Assembly (NCBI RefSeq): GCF_001553785.1
Contig: NZ_LOJP01000001.1
Coordinates: 343,287-407,286 of the forward strand
Direction: 5' to 3'
DNA: 64,000 nt
From: Actinoplanes sp. TFC3
GTDB taxonomy: Bacteria > Actinomycetota > Actinomycetes > Mycobacteriales > Micromonosporaceae
A model generated the notes under the pieces. That model did no database searches. It saw only the letters and a program-made list of their open reading frames with translations, and was not told the origin of the DNA. Position 1 is the stretch's first letter. Each line of letters starts with the position of its first letter. A program made the position numbers and the translations under genes. This document shows positions 1-9,401 of this stretch, in pieces.

Positions 1-627
1 GTCGTGACGATGCTCTGCCTCGGCTTCCTGTATGTGGTCAACTCCGCGCCGTTCCTGGGCGCGGTGCAGATCATCGTCTACACCGGCGCGATCATGATGC
101 TGTTCCTGTTCGTCCTGATGCTGGTGGGCCGGGATGCCTCCGACTCGCTGATCGAGACGCTGCGGGGCCAGCGGGTCGCGGCGATCCTGCTCGGGGTCGG
201 TTTCGGGGTGCTGGTCGCGACCGGGCTGGCCCGCTCGCTGGGCGACGCCGACGTGGCCGGGCTGGCCGACGCCAACGCGGCCGGCAACGTGCAGGGCATC
301 GCCCGGCTGCTGTTCACCAAGTACGTGTTCGCCTTCGAGGTCACGTCCGCGCTGCTCATCACGGCGGCGGTTGGTGCGATGGTGCTCGCCCACGTGGAGC
401 GGGCCAAGGCGGACATCGCGGACCAGGTCACGCGCATGAAGGAGCGTTTCCGGCCCGGCAACTACCCCGGTCCCAAGGCTGGCCCGGGCGTGTACGCCAA
501 CACCATGTCGGTAGCCGCGCCGGCTCGCCTGCCCGATGGCAACGAGTCCGAACGCAGCCTGTCGCCGATCCTTCCCGTCCGCGAGCTGACTGCCACCGAG
601 GCCGCACCCAAGAGGACAGAGAAGTGA
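1..627 (+). CDS. nuoJ: NADH-quinone oxidoreductase subunit J (5' partial)
   Basis: Membrane subunit J of respiratory complex I, which couples NADH oxidation and menaquinone reduction to proton pumping. The reading frame is open at base 1, so the true start lies upstream of the window. The visible part carries the family signature of small hydrophobic residues around [16 protein letters not shown] (about residues 22-40 of the visible part), followed by further membrane segments and a polar C-terminal tail of about 60 residues, longer than in E. coli NuoJ but common in actinomycetes. Its stop (TGA 625-627) overlaps the GTG start of nuoK as GTGA, indicating translational coupling inside the nuo operon. 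Confidence 0.95.
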   Translation, partial: VVTMLCLGFLYVVNSAPFLGAVQIIVYTGAIMMLFLFVLMLVGRDASDSLIETLRGQRVAAILLGVGFGVLVATGLARSLGDADVAGLADANAAGNVQGIARLLFTKYVFAFEVTSALLITAAVGAMVLAHVERAKADIADQVTRMKERFRPGNYPGPKAGPGVYANTMSVAAPARLPDGNESERSLSPILPVRELTATEAAPKRTEK

Positions 628-923
628 CTCCTGACTATTACCTCGTACTGGCGGCCATCTTGTTCACCATCGGCGCTGCCGGGGTGCTGGTTCGCCGCAA
701 CGCGATCGTGCTGTTCATGTGCATCGAGCTGATGCTGAACGCGGCGAACCTCGCGCTGGTCACGTTCAGCCGGATCAACGGCAGCCTCGACGGTCAGATC
801 ATCTCGTTCTTCGTGATGGTCGTCGCGGCGGCCGAGGTCGTGGTCGGGCTCGCGATCATCATGTCGATCTTCCGGACCCGGCGCTCGGCAAGCGTCGACG
901 ACGCCAACCTCCTCAAGTACTAA
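624..923 (+). CDS. nuoK: NADH-quinone oxidoreductase subunit K
   Basis: Subunit K of complex I, a 99-residue protein with three membrane helices, homologous to MrpC antiporter subunits and mitochondrial ND4L. Helix 2 holds the motif [11 protein letters not shown] with the conserved membrane Glu (about residue 36) used in proton transfer, and helix 3 carries a second conserved Glu in [11 protein letters not shown] (about residue 72). Start is the GTG sharing bases with the nuoJ stop. Length is exactly typical for the family. It lies 12 bases upstream of nuoL in the same operon. Confidence 0.97.
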   Translation: MTPDYYLVLAAILFTIGAAGVLVRRNAIVLFMCIELMLNAANLALVTFSRINGSLDGQIISFFVMVVAAAEVVVGLAIIMSIFRTRRSASVDDANLLKY

Positions 924-935
924 AGGGGCCGTCAC

Positions 936-2876
936 GTGGAACAGACAGTGGACTATGGCCACGCCACGGGCCTTCTGTCCGGTATATGGTTACTTGTCGC
1001 TATCCCGCTGGCCAGCGCGGCGATTCTGCTGCTGCTCGGCAAGCGGTCCGACAAGTGGGGGCACTGGCTCGGTGTCCTGGCCGTAGCGGCAACGTTCGTG
1101 CTGGGCCTGACGATGTTCATCAAGCTCGGCTCGCTCGACGAGGCGCACCGGTCGGCTCAGCAGAGCCTGTGGGACTTCATCGTCGTCGGCACCCAGGGTG
1201 CCGGCGGCCTGCACGTCGACTTCGGGCTGCTGTTCGACCCGTTGTCCGGCATCTTCGTGCTGCTGATCACCGGCGTCGGCTCGCTGATCCACCTGTACGC
1301 GGTGGGTTACATGGAGCACGACCCGGGACGGCGCAGGTTCTTCGCGTACTTCAACCTGTTCGTCGCGGCCATGCTGCTGCTGGTGCTCGGCAACAACTAC
1401 GTGATGCTGTACTTCGGCTGGGAGGGCGTGGGTCTCGCGTCGTACCTGCTGATCTCGTTCTGGTACAACCGGCCGTCCGCGGCCACCGCCGGTAAGAAGG
1501 CGTTCCTGATGAACAGGATCGGCGACGCCGGCCTGGCCATCGGCATCTTCACGATGTTCGCCACGCTCGGCACCACCCAGTACGACGAGGTCTTCAACGG
1601 CGTCTCGGCCCTGTCCGGCGCGACAGTGCTCGTCATGGGTCTGTTGCTGCTGCTCGGAGCGGCCGGTAAGTCCGGTCAGTTCCCGCTGCACGCCTGGCTG
1701 CCTGACGCGATGGAGGGCCCGACCCCGGTCTCGGCCCTGATCCACGCGGCCACGATGGTCACCGCGGGCGTCTACCTGATCGCCCGCTCGCACGCCATCT
1801 TCACCGCGAACGCCACGCTGCAGACGATCGTGGTCAGCGTCGGCGCGCTCACGCTGCTGATGGGCTGCATCATCGGCGCGGCCAAGGACGACATCAAGCG
1901 GGTGCTCGCCTGGTCCACGGTCAGCCAGATCGGTTACATGTTCCTTGGCGTCGGGCTCGGCGGGGCGGCGTACGCGCTGGCCATCATCCACCTGCTCGCG
2001 CACGGCTTCTTCAAGGCCAACATGTTCCTCGGCGCCGGCTCGGTCATGCACGGCATGCACGACCAGGTCGACATCCGCCGCTTCGGCGGGCTGCGCAAGT
2101 ACATGAAGTGGACCTGGCTGACGTTCATGATGGGCTGGCTGGCCATCATCGGCATCCCGCCGCTGTCCGGCTTCTTCTCCAAGGAGCCGATCATCGTGGC
2201 GGCCTTCGAACGCGAGGGCTGGACCGCTTGGCTGTACGGCCTGGCCGCGCTGCTCGGCGCCGGGCTCACCGCGTTCTACATGACCCGGCTGTTCGTGCTC
2301 ACCTTCCACGGTCCGGAGCGCTACACCGAGGACAACAAGCATCCGCACGAGTCGCCGTTCATCATGACGGTGCCGCTGATGCTGCTGGCGCTCGGCTCGA
2401 TCGGGGCCGGTTACCTGATGTCGACCTCGGTGCCCGACTGGCTGGAGCCGGTCTTCGGCCAGGAGGAAGCCGAGGCCACGCCGGTGCTCGCGCACTGGTT
2501 GCTGACCACGCTGAGCATCGTCGTGACGCTGGTGGGCGCGGGCCTGGCCTGGGCGCTGTTCCGCAAGGGCACTGCGCTCGCGCCGGAGCCGGCCGGTGTG
2601 GTGGTCACGGCCGCCCGCCGCAACCTCTACACCGACGCGATCAACGAAGCGGTGTTCGAGCGGCCCGGCATCTACCTCACCCGCGCCCTGGTCTACCTCG
2701 ACAACCGGGGGATCGACGGGGCGGTCAACGGGCTTGCGGCGGCGGTCGGTGGCGGCTCCGGGCGGTTGCGCCGGCTGCAGACCGGGTTCGTGCGGTCGTA
2801 CGCGTTGTCCATGCTCACCGGCGCCGTGCTGGTCGTCGGCGCGTTCCTCGCGATCCAGCTGGGGTGGTTGGCGTAA
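936..2876 (+). CDS. nuoL: NADH-quinone oxidoreductase subunit L
   Basis: Largest antiporter-like proton-pumping subunit of complex I (646 residues), with about 16 membrane helices including the long lateral helix at the C-terminus. The Proton_antipo domain contains the conserved GKSGQFPLHAWLPDAMEGPTP loop around residues 242-262 and the LLAHGFFKANMFL helix around 350, both hallmark NuoL/ND5 regions with the pumping Lys and His residues. GTG start at 936 is preceded by a GGGG stretch. The stop TAA ends at 2876, whose last A is also the first base of the nuoM ATG. Confidence 0.97.
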   Translation: MEQTVDYGHATGLLSGIWLLVAIPLASAAILLLLGKRSDKWGHWLGVLAVAATFVLGLTMFIKLGSLDEAHRSAQQSLWDFIVVGTQGAGGLHVDFGLLFDPLSGIFVLLITGVGSLIHLYAVGYMEHDPGRRRFFAYFNLFVAAMLLLVLGNNYVMLYFGWEGVGLASYLLISFWYNRPSAATAGKKAFLMNRIGDAGLAIGIFTMFATLGTTQYDEVFNGVSALSGATVLVMGLLLLLGAAGKSGQFPLHAWLPDAMEGPTPVSALIHAATMVTAGVYLIARSHAIFTANATLQTIVVSVGALTLLMGCIIGAAKDDIKRVLAWSTVSQIGYMFLGVGLGGAAYALAIIHLLAHGFFKANMFLGAGSVMHGMHDQVDIRRFGGLRKYMKWTWLTFMMGWLAIIGIPPLSGFFSKEPIIVAAFEREGWTAWLYGLAALLGAGLTAFYMTRLFVLTFHGPERYTEDNKHPHESPFIMTVPLMLLALGSIGAGYLMSTSVPDWLEPVFGQEEAEATPVLAHWLLTTLSIVVTLVGAGLAWALFRKGTALAPEPAGVVVTAARRNLYTDAINEAVFERPGIYLTRALVYLDNRGIDGAVNGLAAAVGGGSGRLRRLQTGFVRSYALSMLTGAVLVVGAFLAIQLGWLA

Positions 2877-4414
2877 TGAAGGACTTCCCGTTCCTGTCCA
2901 TCCTGACGCTCCTGCCCCTGGTAGGCGCGGCGGTGGTGGCCTTCATCCCGCGCGGCAAGGCGAAACTCGCCAAGACCGTCGCGCTGGCTTGGTCGGTGGT
3001 GGTGCTCGCGCTGAGCATCGTCATGTGGGTCGCGTTCGAGGCCGGCGGCGACCGGTTCCAGTTCCGTGAGTCGTACCAGTGGATCCCCACCTGGAACGCC
3101 CGCTTCACCTTCGCCACCGACGGCATCGCGCTGGTCATGCTAGTGCTCATCGCGCTGCTGGTGCCGCTGGTGATGCTGGCCTCCTGGCACGACGTCGACG
3201 AGAACGAGCGCTCGGTGCCCACGTACTTCGCGCTGCTGCTGGCGCTGGAGTGCACGATGATCGGCGTCTTCGCGGCCGCCGACGTCTTCCTGTTCTACGT
3301 GTTCTTCGAGGTCATGCTCGTGCCGATGTACTTCATCATCGGCTCGTTCGGCGGCCAGCGCCGGCAGTACGCCGCGGTGAAGTTCTTCCTCTACTCGCTG
3401 GTCGGCGGTCTGTTCATGCTGGCTGCGGTGATCGGCCTGTGGGTGGTCGGCGGTCACACGTTCGACTGGCAGGCGCTGACCGACGCGTCGAGCTCGTTCA
3501 ACACCGGCACCGCGCGCTGGCTGTTCCTGGGCTTCTTCATCGCGTTTGCGGTCAAGGCGCCGTTCTTCCCGTTCCACACCTGGCTGCCCGACGCCGGTGG
3601 GGCCGCTCCGGCACCCGCGGCCGCGCTGCTCGTGGGCGTGCTGGACAAGGTGGGAACGTTCGGCATCCTGCGTTACTGCCTGCCGATCTTCCCGGAGGCG
3701 TCGCGCTGGTTCGCCCCGGCGGCGCTGATCCTGGGCGTCATCGGCATCCTGTACGCCGCCCTGCTCGCGATCGGCCAGCACGACCTCAAGCGCCTGGTGT
3801 CGTACACCTCGATCGCCCACTTCGGGTTCATCGGCATCGGCATCTTCGCCTTCACCACCCAGGCGGGCACCGGCTCGGTGCTGTACATGGTCAACCACGG
3901 TCTCGCCACCGGCCTGCTGTTCCTGGTCGTCGGCATGTTCGTGGCCCGCCGCGGCTCGTCGCTGGTCAGCGACTTCGGCGGGGCCGGCAAGCTGGTGCCG
4001 GTGCTGGCCGGGCTGCTGTTCTTCGCCGGTCTGGCGTCGCTGGCGCTGCCCGGAACCGCGCCGTTCGTCAGCGAGTTCCTGGTGCTGATCGGCACCTTCA
4101 CCACCCACAAGGTGTACGCGGTCATCGCCACCGCCGGCATCATCCTCGCCGCGGCCTACGTGCTCTGGATGGTGCAGCGCACCACGCAGGGCACGCTCAA
4201 CCCGGCCGTCGAGCAAACCCCGGCCATGCACAAGGACATCACGTTGCGCGAGAAGGTCGTCGTCGCGCCGCTTGTCCTTCTGCTGCTGCTCCTCGGCTTC
4301 TACCCGAAGCCGGTCACCGATGTGATCAACCCCGCGGTGCAGGCGACCATGCAGGACGTCGGAAAGACCGACCCGGTGCCCCCAGCGGTCGCGAACGGAA
4401 GGGTGGCGCGGTAA
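2876..4414 (+). CDS. nuoM: NADH-quinone oxidoreductase subunit M
   Basis: Second antiporter-like proton channel subunit of complex I (512 residues, usual length). The core includes FFEVMLVPMYFIIG with the conserved membrane Glu near residue 143, KAPFFPFHTWLPDA around 225, and LKRLVSYTSIAHFGF around 306. The ATG at 2876 overlaps the nuoL stop by one base. The frame is open further upstream inside nuoL, but translation there gives arginine-rich nonsense and the family N-terminus begins with this Met. A short gap leads to nuoN. Confidence 0.97.
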   Translation: MKDFPFLSILTLLPLVGAAVVAFIPRGKAKLAKTVALAWSVVVLALSIVMWVAFEAGGDRFQFRESYQWIPTWNARFTFATDGIALVMLVLIALLVPLVMLASWHDVDENERSVPTYFALLLALECTMIGVFAAADVFLFYVFFEVMLVPMYFIIGSFGGQRRQYAAVKFFLYSLVGGLFMLAAVIGLWVVGGHTFDWQALTDASSSFNTGTARWLFLGFFIAFAVKAPFFPFHTWLPDAGGAAPAPAAALLVGVLDKVGTFGILRYCLPIFPEASRWFAPAALILGVIGILYAALLAIGQHDLKRLVSYTSIAHFGFIGIGIFAFTTQAGTGSVLYMVNHGLATGLLFLVVGMFVARRGSSLVSDFGGAGKLVPVLAGLLFFAGLASLALPGTAPFVSEFLVLIGTFTTHKVYAVIATAGIILAAAYVLWMVQRTTQGTLNPAVEQTPAMHKDITLREKVVVAPLVLLLLLLGFYPKPVTDVINPAVQATMQDVGKTDPVPPAVANGRVAR

Positions 4415-4417
4415 GCC

Positions 4418-5950
4418 ATGGACGACCTGAAACTTCCCGACATCAACTACGCCGCGTTGGCGCCGATGCTGATCCTGTTCGGCGCGGCCTGCCTTGGCGT
4501 GCTCTTCGAGGCGTTGGTGCCCCGGGCCCGGCGGCACGTCGTGCAGCTGGCCCTGGCGCTGGTAGCGCTGGTCGCCGCGCTGGTCACGGTGATCCTGGTG
4601 CGCGACACCCGGATTGTCACCATCGGCGGTGCGGTGGCGGTGGACGGCCCGACGCTGTTCCTGCAGGGCTCGATCCTGCTGCTCGGCATCGTGTCTCTGA
4701 TGCTGATCGGCGAGCGCGCGATCGAGCCGGGTGGCTCGTTCGTATCGCAGGCCGCGGTGACGGTCGGCTCGCAGAAGGACCTCAAGCAGGTCGGCGGGCA
4801 GCCCGGGGCCACCGAGGTGTACCCGCTGACGATCTTTGCGCTGGGCGGCATGCTGCTGTTCGTCGCGGCGAACGACCTGCTGACGATGTTCGTCGCGCTC
4901 GAAGTCTTCTCGCTGCCGCTCTACCTGCTCTGCGCGCTGGCCCGGCGCCGCCGCCTGCTGAGCCAGGAGGCAGCGTTGAAGTACTTCCTGCTGGGCTCGT
5001 ACGCGTCGGCCTTCTTCCTGTTCGGTGTGGCCCTGATCTACGGCTTCAGCGGGGGCGTCGACCTGGCGTCCATCCACGCTGCGGTCGCCGACCCGTCGCG
5101 CAGTGAGGTGCTGCTGTTCGGCGGGCTGGCCCTGGTGTCGATCGGGCTGCTGTTCAAGAGCGCTGCGGTGCCCTTCCACGTGTGGACGCCGGACGTCTAC
5201 CAGGGCGCTCCGACCCCGGTGACCGCGCTGATGGCAGCCTGCACCAAGGTTGCCGCGTTCGGCGCCCTGCTGCGGGTGCTGTACGTGGCCTTCGACGGGG
5301 TGCGCTGGGACTTCCAGCCGGTGCTCGGGGTCATCGCGGTGCTGACGATGCTGGTCGGCGCGGTGCTGGCGGTCACGCAGACGGAGATGAAGCGGCTGCT
5401 GGCCTACTCCTCCATCGCCAACGCGGGCTACCTGCTGGTGGGGGTGCTGGCGCTCAACAAGGAGGGCTTGTCCAGCACGATGTTCTACCTGGTCGCGTAC
5501 GGCTTCTCGGTGCTGGCCGCGTTTGGCATCGTCTCGCTGGTGCGTGACTCCGAGGGCGAGGCCACCCACCTGTCCCGCTGGGCCGGGCTGGGTCGCAAGA
5601 GCCCGGTGTTCGCCGCGATCTTCTCGTTCATCCTGCTGGCGTTTGCCGGCATCCCGCTCACCAGCGGCTTCACCAGCAAGTTCGCGGTGTTCGGGGCGGC
5701 GATCGACGGCGGGCAGACCTGGCTGGTCATCTTCGGCGTGATCACCAGCATGCTGCTCGCCTTCCCGTACCTGCGGGTCGTCGTGCTGATGTGGCTGTCC
5801 GAGCCGGGCGAGACCACCCCGGCGGTGTCGATCCCGGGCTTCCTGACCTCTGCGGCCCTGGCGATCGGGGTCATCGCGACGTTCGCGCTGGGCGTGGTGC
5901 CGGCGCCGCTGCTCGACCTCACCAACGACGCCGCGCAATTCGTCAGATAG
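4418..5950 (+). CDS. nuoN: NADH-quinone oxidoreductase subunit N
   Basis: Third antiporter-like subunit of complex I (510 residues), last gene of the nuo operon. Typical Proton_antipo features are present: FVALEVFSLPLYLLC near residue 160, KSAAVPFHVWTPDVYQGAPTP near 247, and KRLLAYSSIANAGYLLVG near 325. ATG start at 4418, three bases after the nuoM stop. The coding sequence ends 13 bases before a strong hairpin terminator, so transcription of nuo probably stops here and the polyprenyl synthase downstream has its own promoter. Confidence 0.97.
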   Translation: MDDLKLPDINYAALAPMLILFGAACLGVLFEALVPRARRHVVQLALALVALVAALVTVILVRDTRIVTIGGAVAVDGPTLFLQGSILLLGIVSLMLIGERAIEPGGSFVSQAAVTVGSQKDLKQVGGQPGATEVYPLTIFALGGMLLFVAANDLLTMFVALEVFSLPLYLLCALARRRRLLSQEAALKYFLLGSYASAFFLFGVALIYGFSGGVDLASIHAAVADPSRSEVLLFGGLALVSIGLLFKSAAVPFHVWTPDVYQGAPTPVTALMAACTKVAAFGALLRVLYVAFDGVRWDFQPVLGVIAVLTMLVGAVLAVTQTEMKRLLAYSSIANAGYLLVGVLALNKEGLSSTMFYLVAYGFSVLAAFGIVSLVRDSEGEATHLSRWAGLGRKSPVFAAIFSFILLAFAGIPLTSGFTSKFAVFGAAIDGGQTWLVIFGVITSMLLAFPYLRVVVLMWLSEPGETTPAVSIPGFLTSAALAIGVIATFALGVVPAPLLDLTNDAAQFVR

Positions 5951-5963
5951 CTCACCGTGAAAC

Positions 5964-5993
5964 AGCCCCGGCTCATGGTGGCCGGGGCTTTTT
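5964..5993 (+). terminator. Rho-independent terminator of the nuo operon
   Basis: A nine-base perfect stem (AGCCCCGGC / GCCGGGGCT) with an eight-base loop is followed by a run of five T. It sits just past the nuoN stop. Confidence 0.9.
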
Positions 5994-6179
5994 CATTGGT
6001 GTCAATCTTCCGTCATGCGCGCTTGACGGCTTGACCGAGCGGACGGGCCGGCCGGGGGGTGAGGGTGGGAAGCGGCTCGCGTGCTGGTTGGGCGCGCTTT
6101 GGTCGTACCGGAGCAGGTTTTTGATCTTCAAGACCCTGACACCCTGGGTATCAGGTTCGTATGGCATCGTGAAACCGTG

Positions 6180-7193
6180 GTGAGCACCGGTGACACAGCG
6201 CTGACGTCGCTCGGAATCGACATCGACCCCAAGGTCGACGCGTCGGTCTCGGCGACGCTGGCCGTGGTGGAGGAAGCGCTGCGCGACAACGTGGTCAGTG
6301 CTGATCCGCTGATCGCGGATGCGGCGCGGCACCTGATGGATGCCGGCGGCAAGCGGTTCCGGCCGCTGCTGGTGGCGCTCGGGGCGCAGTTCGGGGACCC
6401 GCAGGCGGCCGGCATCGTGCCGGCGGCCCTCGTGGTCGAGCTGACCCACCTCGCGACGCTCTACCACGACGACGTCATGGACGAGGCTGCCGTGCGCCGC
6501 GGTGCGCCCAGCGCCAACGCCCGCTGGGGCAACGCCGTGGCCATCCTGGTCGGCGACTTCCTGTTCGCCCGTGCCGCCGACATCGCCGCCACGCTGGGCG
6601 TCGAGGCGGTCCGGCTGCAGGCCCAGACGTTCTCCCGGCTCGTGCACGGGCAGATCGCCGAGACCGCGGGCCCGCGTGGCACCGACCCGATCGAGCACTA
6701 CCTGCATGTCATCGCCGAGAAGACAGCCTCGCTGATGTCCACCTCGGTGCGCTACGGCGGCATGTTCTCCGGGGCCAAGCCCGAGCACATCGAGGCACTG
6801 GCCGGCTATGGCGAGATCATCGGCGTCGCCTTCCAGCTCTCCGACGACCTGCTCGACATCGCTTCGGAGTCGGTGCAGTCCGGCAAGACGCCCGGCACCG
6901 ACCTGCGCGAGGGCGTGCCGACCCTGCCCGTGCTCTACGCGCTGGCCGGCGACGACACCGACGCCTCCGCCGTGCGCCTGCGCGAGCTGCTCAGTTCAGG
7001 TCCGCTGGTTGATGACGCGCTGCACGCCGAGGCGCTGGGGCTGCTGCGCGAGTCCGCGGCGATGAAGCGGGCGCGCGAGACGGTCCGCAGCTACGCCGAG
7101 GAGGCCCGAGCCTGCCTCGCGCCGCTGCCCGACGGCACGCCACGCCGGGCGATGGAAGCCCTCTGCGACTTCATCGCCGACCGCACTAGCTGA
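6180..7193 (+). CDS. Long-chain trans-polyprenyl diphosphate synthase
   Basis: Class I trans-prenyltransferase of about 337 residues that extends allylic diphosphates with isopentenyl diphosphate. It has the first aspartate-rich motif in HDDVMDEA (about residues 96-103), the GGKRFRP substrate-binding motif near 57-63, and the second motif DDLLD near 222-226. Absence of bulky residues just before the first motif (LATLYHDD) suits long products. Lying directly after nuo, it probably makes the menaquinone side chain; this is inference from context. Two in-frame GTG codons (6177, 6180) are possible starts and no clear ribosome site is visible, so the message may be leaderless. It overlaps the convergent MFS gene by eight bases. 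Confidence 0.88.
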   Translation: MSTGDTALTSLGIDIDPKVDASVSATLAVVEEALRDNVVSADPLIADAARHLMDAGGKRFRPLLVALGAQFGDPQAAGIVPAALVVELTHLATLYHDDVMDEAAVRRGAPSANARWGNAVAILVGDFLFARAADIAATLGVEAVRLQAQTFSRLVHGQIAETAGPRGTDPIEHYLHVIAEKTASLMSTSVRYGGMFSGAKPEHIEALAGYGEIIGVAFQLSDDLLDIASESVQSGKTPGTDLREGVPTLPVLYALAGDDTDASAVRLRELLSSGPLVDDALHAEALGLLRESAAMKRARETVRSYAEEARACLAPLPDGTPRRAMEALCDFIADRTS

Positions 7194-8367
7194 GTTTGCG
7201 GAGCATGCGGCTGCCCACCACCATGAGGGCGGCCGCGCCCAGCATCGCCACCGCCGCCACCGTCCACATTGCCGGATAGTCGGCGCCCGACGCGACGGCG
7301 CCCAGTCCGAGCGGTCCGATGCAGCCGCCCGCGTACACGCCGGTCTGCGTGATCGAGGTGGCCGCGGCAGGCGCCTGGGGGTGCAGGCGGACCACTGCGA
7401 AGTTCATCAGCCCGGGCCACGACCAGCCCAACCCGAAGCCGAGCACCACGCCCACAATCAGCGCGGGCAGGCCCGGTGCTGCCAGCAGGGCCAGGCCGAC
7501 CGCTCCGGCGGCCAGCAGCGCAGCAATGACGGCCACTTGCCGCGCCGGGAAGAGGTCTGCCTGCCAGCCGCCGCTCACGCGCGCCGCCACGCACACCGCG
7601 CTGCCCAACGTGAGCGACAGGCCGGCTGGGCCGGGGGAGATGCCTCGCGCCACGGCGGCGTCCACCAGGAACGTACCCAAAGCATTTGCCGACCCGGCGG
7701 CAAGAGTCGCCGCGATCCCGATCACGACCAAGGCCGCAGTGGCGCGCTCCTCGCGGTCGGCCGACGACTTGCGAGGGTCATCCCCTTCCACCGGTACGAG
7801 CCAAAGCGCGCCCGCCGCCCCCACCGCAGCCGCCACAAACGCCCAGCGCCAGCCCACGGTCAACGCCACAATGGGCACCGCAGCCCCGGCGATCAACGTA
7901 CTGACCGGGATGGCTGCCTGCTTCACGCCGAAGGAAAGGCCCTGGCGACGTACCGGAACATGCCGGGAAAGGCTGGTGTTGCTCGCCAGCTGACCCATCG
8001 CGTTGGCGCCCGCCCCGAGCGCGAGAATCGCGATGAGGCTCCACAGTGAACGCGCCGCCACCGCGACCGCGAGCAGCGACACCACCGCAAGGGCAATCCC
8101 GGCGCGGGCAATCCTCGTCGATCCGTACCGCTCGACCAGCGCCCCCGCCGGTACCGAAGCCAGCGCGCTCGCCCCGAAGTACGCCGAGACGGCCAGTCCC
8201 AGCCCGGCCGGCGAGAAGTGCAACTCCTCGCCGATCTGCACCGCCAATCCGCCGACCAGGAACACCGGAACGGAGCAAGCGATCGTCGTGGTAAGTGCGC
8301 TGCCCGCCGCTCTCCACGGCCCGATGGCGTTCCCGCTGCTCGCGGCGGTGCCGGACGAGTCCTTCAT
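7186..8367 (-). CDS. MFS transporter
   Basis: Major facilitator superfamily permease (393 residues) with twelve predicted membrane segments in two sets of six. Between helices 2 and 3 the motif GALVERYGSTRIAR resembles the MFS A-motif. The start is taken at the ATG complement at 8365-8367 (MKDSSGT), because the longer frame adds only a polar, non-membrane extension. It is divergent from an IclR-type regulator gene starting at 8521, which may control it. Substrate cannot be assigned from sequence; the nearest look-alikes are CynX/NimT-like and YbfB-like permeases. Confidence 0.85.
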   Translation of the reverse strand: MKDSSGTAASSGNAIGPWRAAGSALTTTIACSVPVFLVGGLAVQIGEELHFSPAGLGLAVSAYFGASALASVPAGALVERYGSTRIARAGIALAVVSLLAVAVAARSLWSLIAILALGAGANAMGQLASNTSLSRHVPVRRQGLSFGVKQAAIPVSTLIAGAAVPIVALTVGWRWAFVAAAVGAAGALWLVPVEGDDPRKSSADREERATAALVVIGIAATLAAGSANALGTFLVDAAVARGISPGPAGLSLTLGSAVCVAARVSGGWQADLFPARQVAVIAALLAAGAVGLALLAAPGLPALIVGVVLGFGLGWSWPGLMNFAVVRLHPQAPAAATSITQTGVYAGGCIGPLGLGAVASGADYPAMWTVAAVAMLGAAALMVVGSRMLRKLS

Positions 8368-8520
8368 GATCTTCGAGCCTAGGCCGGGGCTGCCGATTGC
8401 TGGACGGTGAGTGTCAATAACCACACGACGCGTAAAGATTCGTCATGGTCGACACGCAATAGGCATTCCCACCGAGGAAGATTATTCATATGGTGTAAGT
8501 CCCCGGCGTCGGAGGTAGCT

Positions 8521-9315
8521 GTGCGCGACCCCCTGGCGGAGCCGTCAGATCTCATCCGGAGCGTGTCACGCGCTTTGCGTGTGCTCGAGTCGGTTGGGCG
8601 TGCTCCGCGCGGTCTCACCGTGAAACAGATCGCGCGACGATGCGAATTGACCGTCGCGACGACGTACCACCTTGTGCGCACCTTGGCGTACGAGGGCTAC
8701 GTGATCCGCCGTGAGGACGGCACCTACATCGTCGGCCTCGAGATCGCCGATCGTTATCGCGAACTCGTCTCGGCGTTCCGCGGCCCGCCCACCGTCGGCG
8801 AGGCGCTGCGCCGGGCCGCTGTCGACACCGGCTACAGCCACTTCCTCGGCCGATTCGTCGGCGGTCGGATCGCCGTGACCGCCTCGGCCGAAGGCGCCCG
8901 CTCGCCGTTCATGGACGACATCGCCCCCGGCTTCGACGAGGGCGGGCATGCCACCGCGCTGGGCAAGGCGCTGCTGGCCACGCTTACCCCCGACCAGCGG
9001 GCCCGTTATCTGCGCGACTGGGGCATGCGAGCGTTCACGCCGGCCACCCTGACCACGCCCGAGGCGCTGGAGGCCGACCTGGCCGCCGGTGAGCGCCGGG
9101 GCATGCAGCTGGAGATGGGCCAGTTCCGTCAGGGGCTCGCCTGCGCCGCGGTCAACGTGATCACCGACCGCGACATGGAACGCCGGCTGGTGCTCGCCTG
9201 CGCGTTGCCGGCCGCCGAGATGCTGACCTCGGCTCGGGTGGTCCGGGCCAAGCTGACCGCTGCGGCGCGCAGTGTCGCCGAGGCGCTGTCAACCGGGGAC
9301 GCGGCGACGGCCTAG
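8521..9315 (+). CDS. IclR family transcriptional regulator
   Basis: A 264-residue regulator with an N-terminal winged helix-turn-helix (residues about 10-70; GLTVKQIARRCELTVATTYHLVRTL is the helix-turn-helix) and a C-terminal IclR effector-binding domain (about 85-255) with the usual ending motifs GHATALGKALLA and GMQLEMGQFRQGLACAAV. The GTG start at 8521 is preceded by GGAGG at 8511-8515; an upstream in-frame extension lacks homology. It is transcribed away from the MFS gene across a 153-base gap, the classical arrangement for local control, so the MFS pump is its likely target; the ligand is unknown. Confidence 0.88.
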   Translation: MRDPLAEPSDLIRSVSRALRVLESVGRAPRGLTVKQIARRCELTVATTYHLVRTLAYEGYVIRREDGTYIVGLEIADRYRELVSAFRGPPTVGEALRRAAVDTGYSHFLGRFVGGRIAVTASAEGARSPFMDDIAPGFDEGGHATALGKALLATLTPDQRARYLRDWGMRAFTPATLTTPEALEADLAAGERRGMQLEMGQFRQGLACAAVNVITDRDMERRLVLACALPAAEMLTSARVVRAKLTAAARSVAEALSTGDAATA

Positions 9316-9342
9316 GCCTCAGACCCGCTGCGTGAACGCCGT

Positions 9343-9370
9343 TGAACTTCCTCGCGGCCTCATCCGTATG
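9343..9370 (+). promoter_or_regulatory. Candidate ECF-type autoregulatory promoter
   Basis: A TGAACTT element at 9343-9349 is followed after about 15-16 bases by CGTATG at 9365-9370, the spacing and GAAC/CGT composition of ECF sigma promoters. A second TGAAC lies ten bases upstream. It precedes the ECF sigma gene and may be recognised by that sigma factor. Motif reading only. Confidence 0.45.
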
Positions 9371-9401
9371 AACGGGTGACGCGCGAGGGAGGTCGGCAGG
9401 C

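Noticed and set aside
3140..5938. A 932-codon open frame on the minus strand opposite nuoM/nuoN
   Set aside because: It is antisense to well-conserved complex I genes, its product is His/Gln/Arg/Asp-rich low complexity, and such frames arise from high third-position GC.
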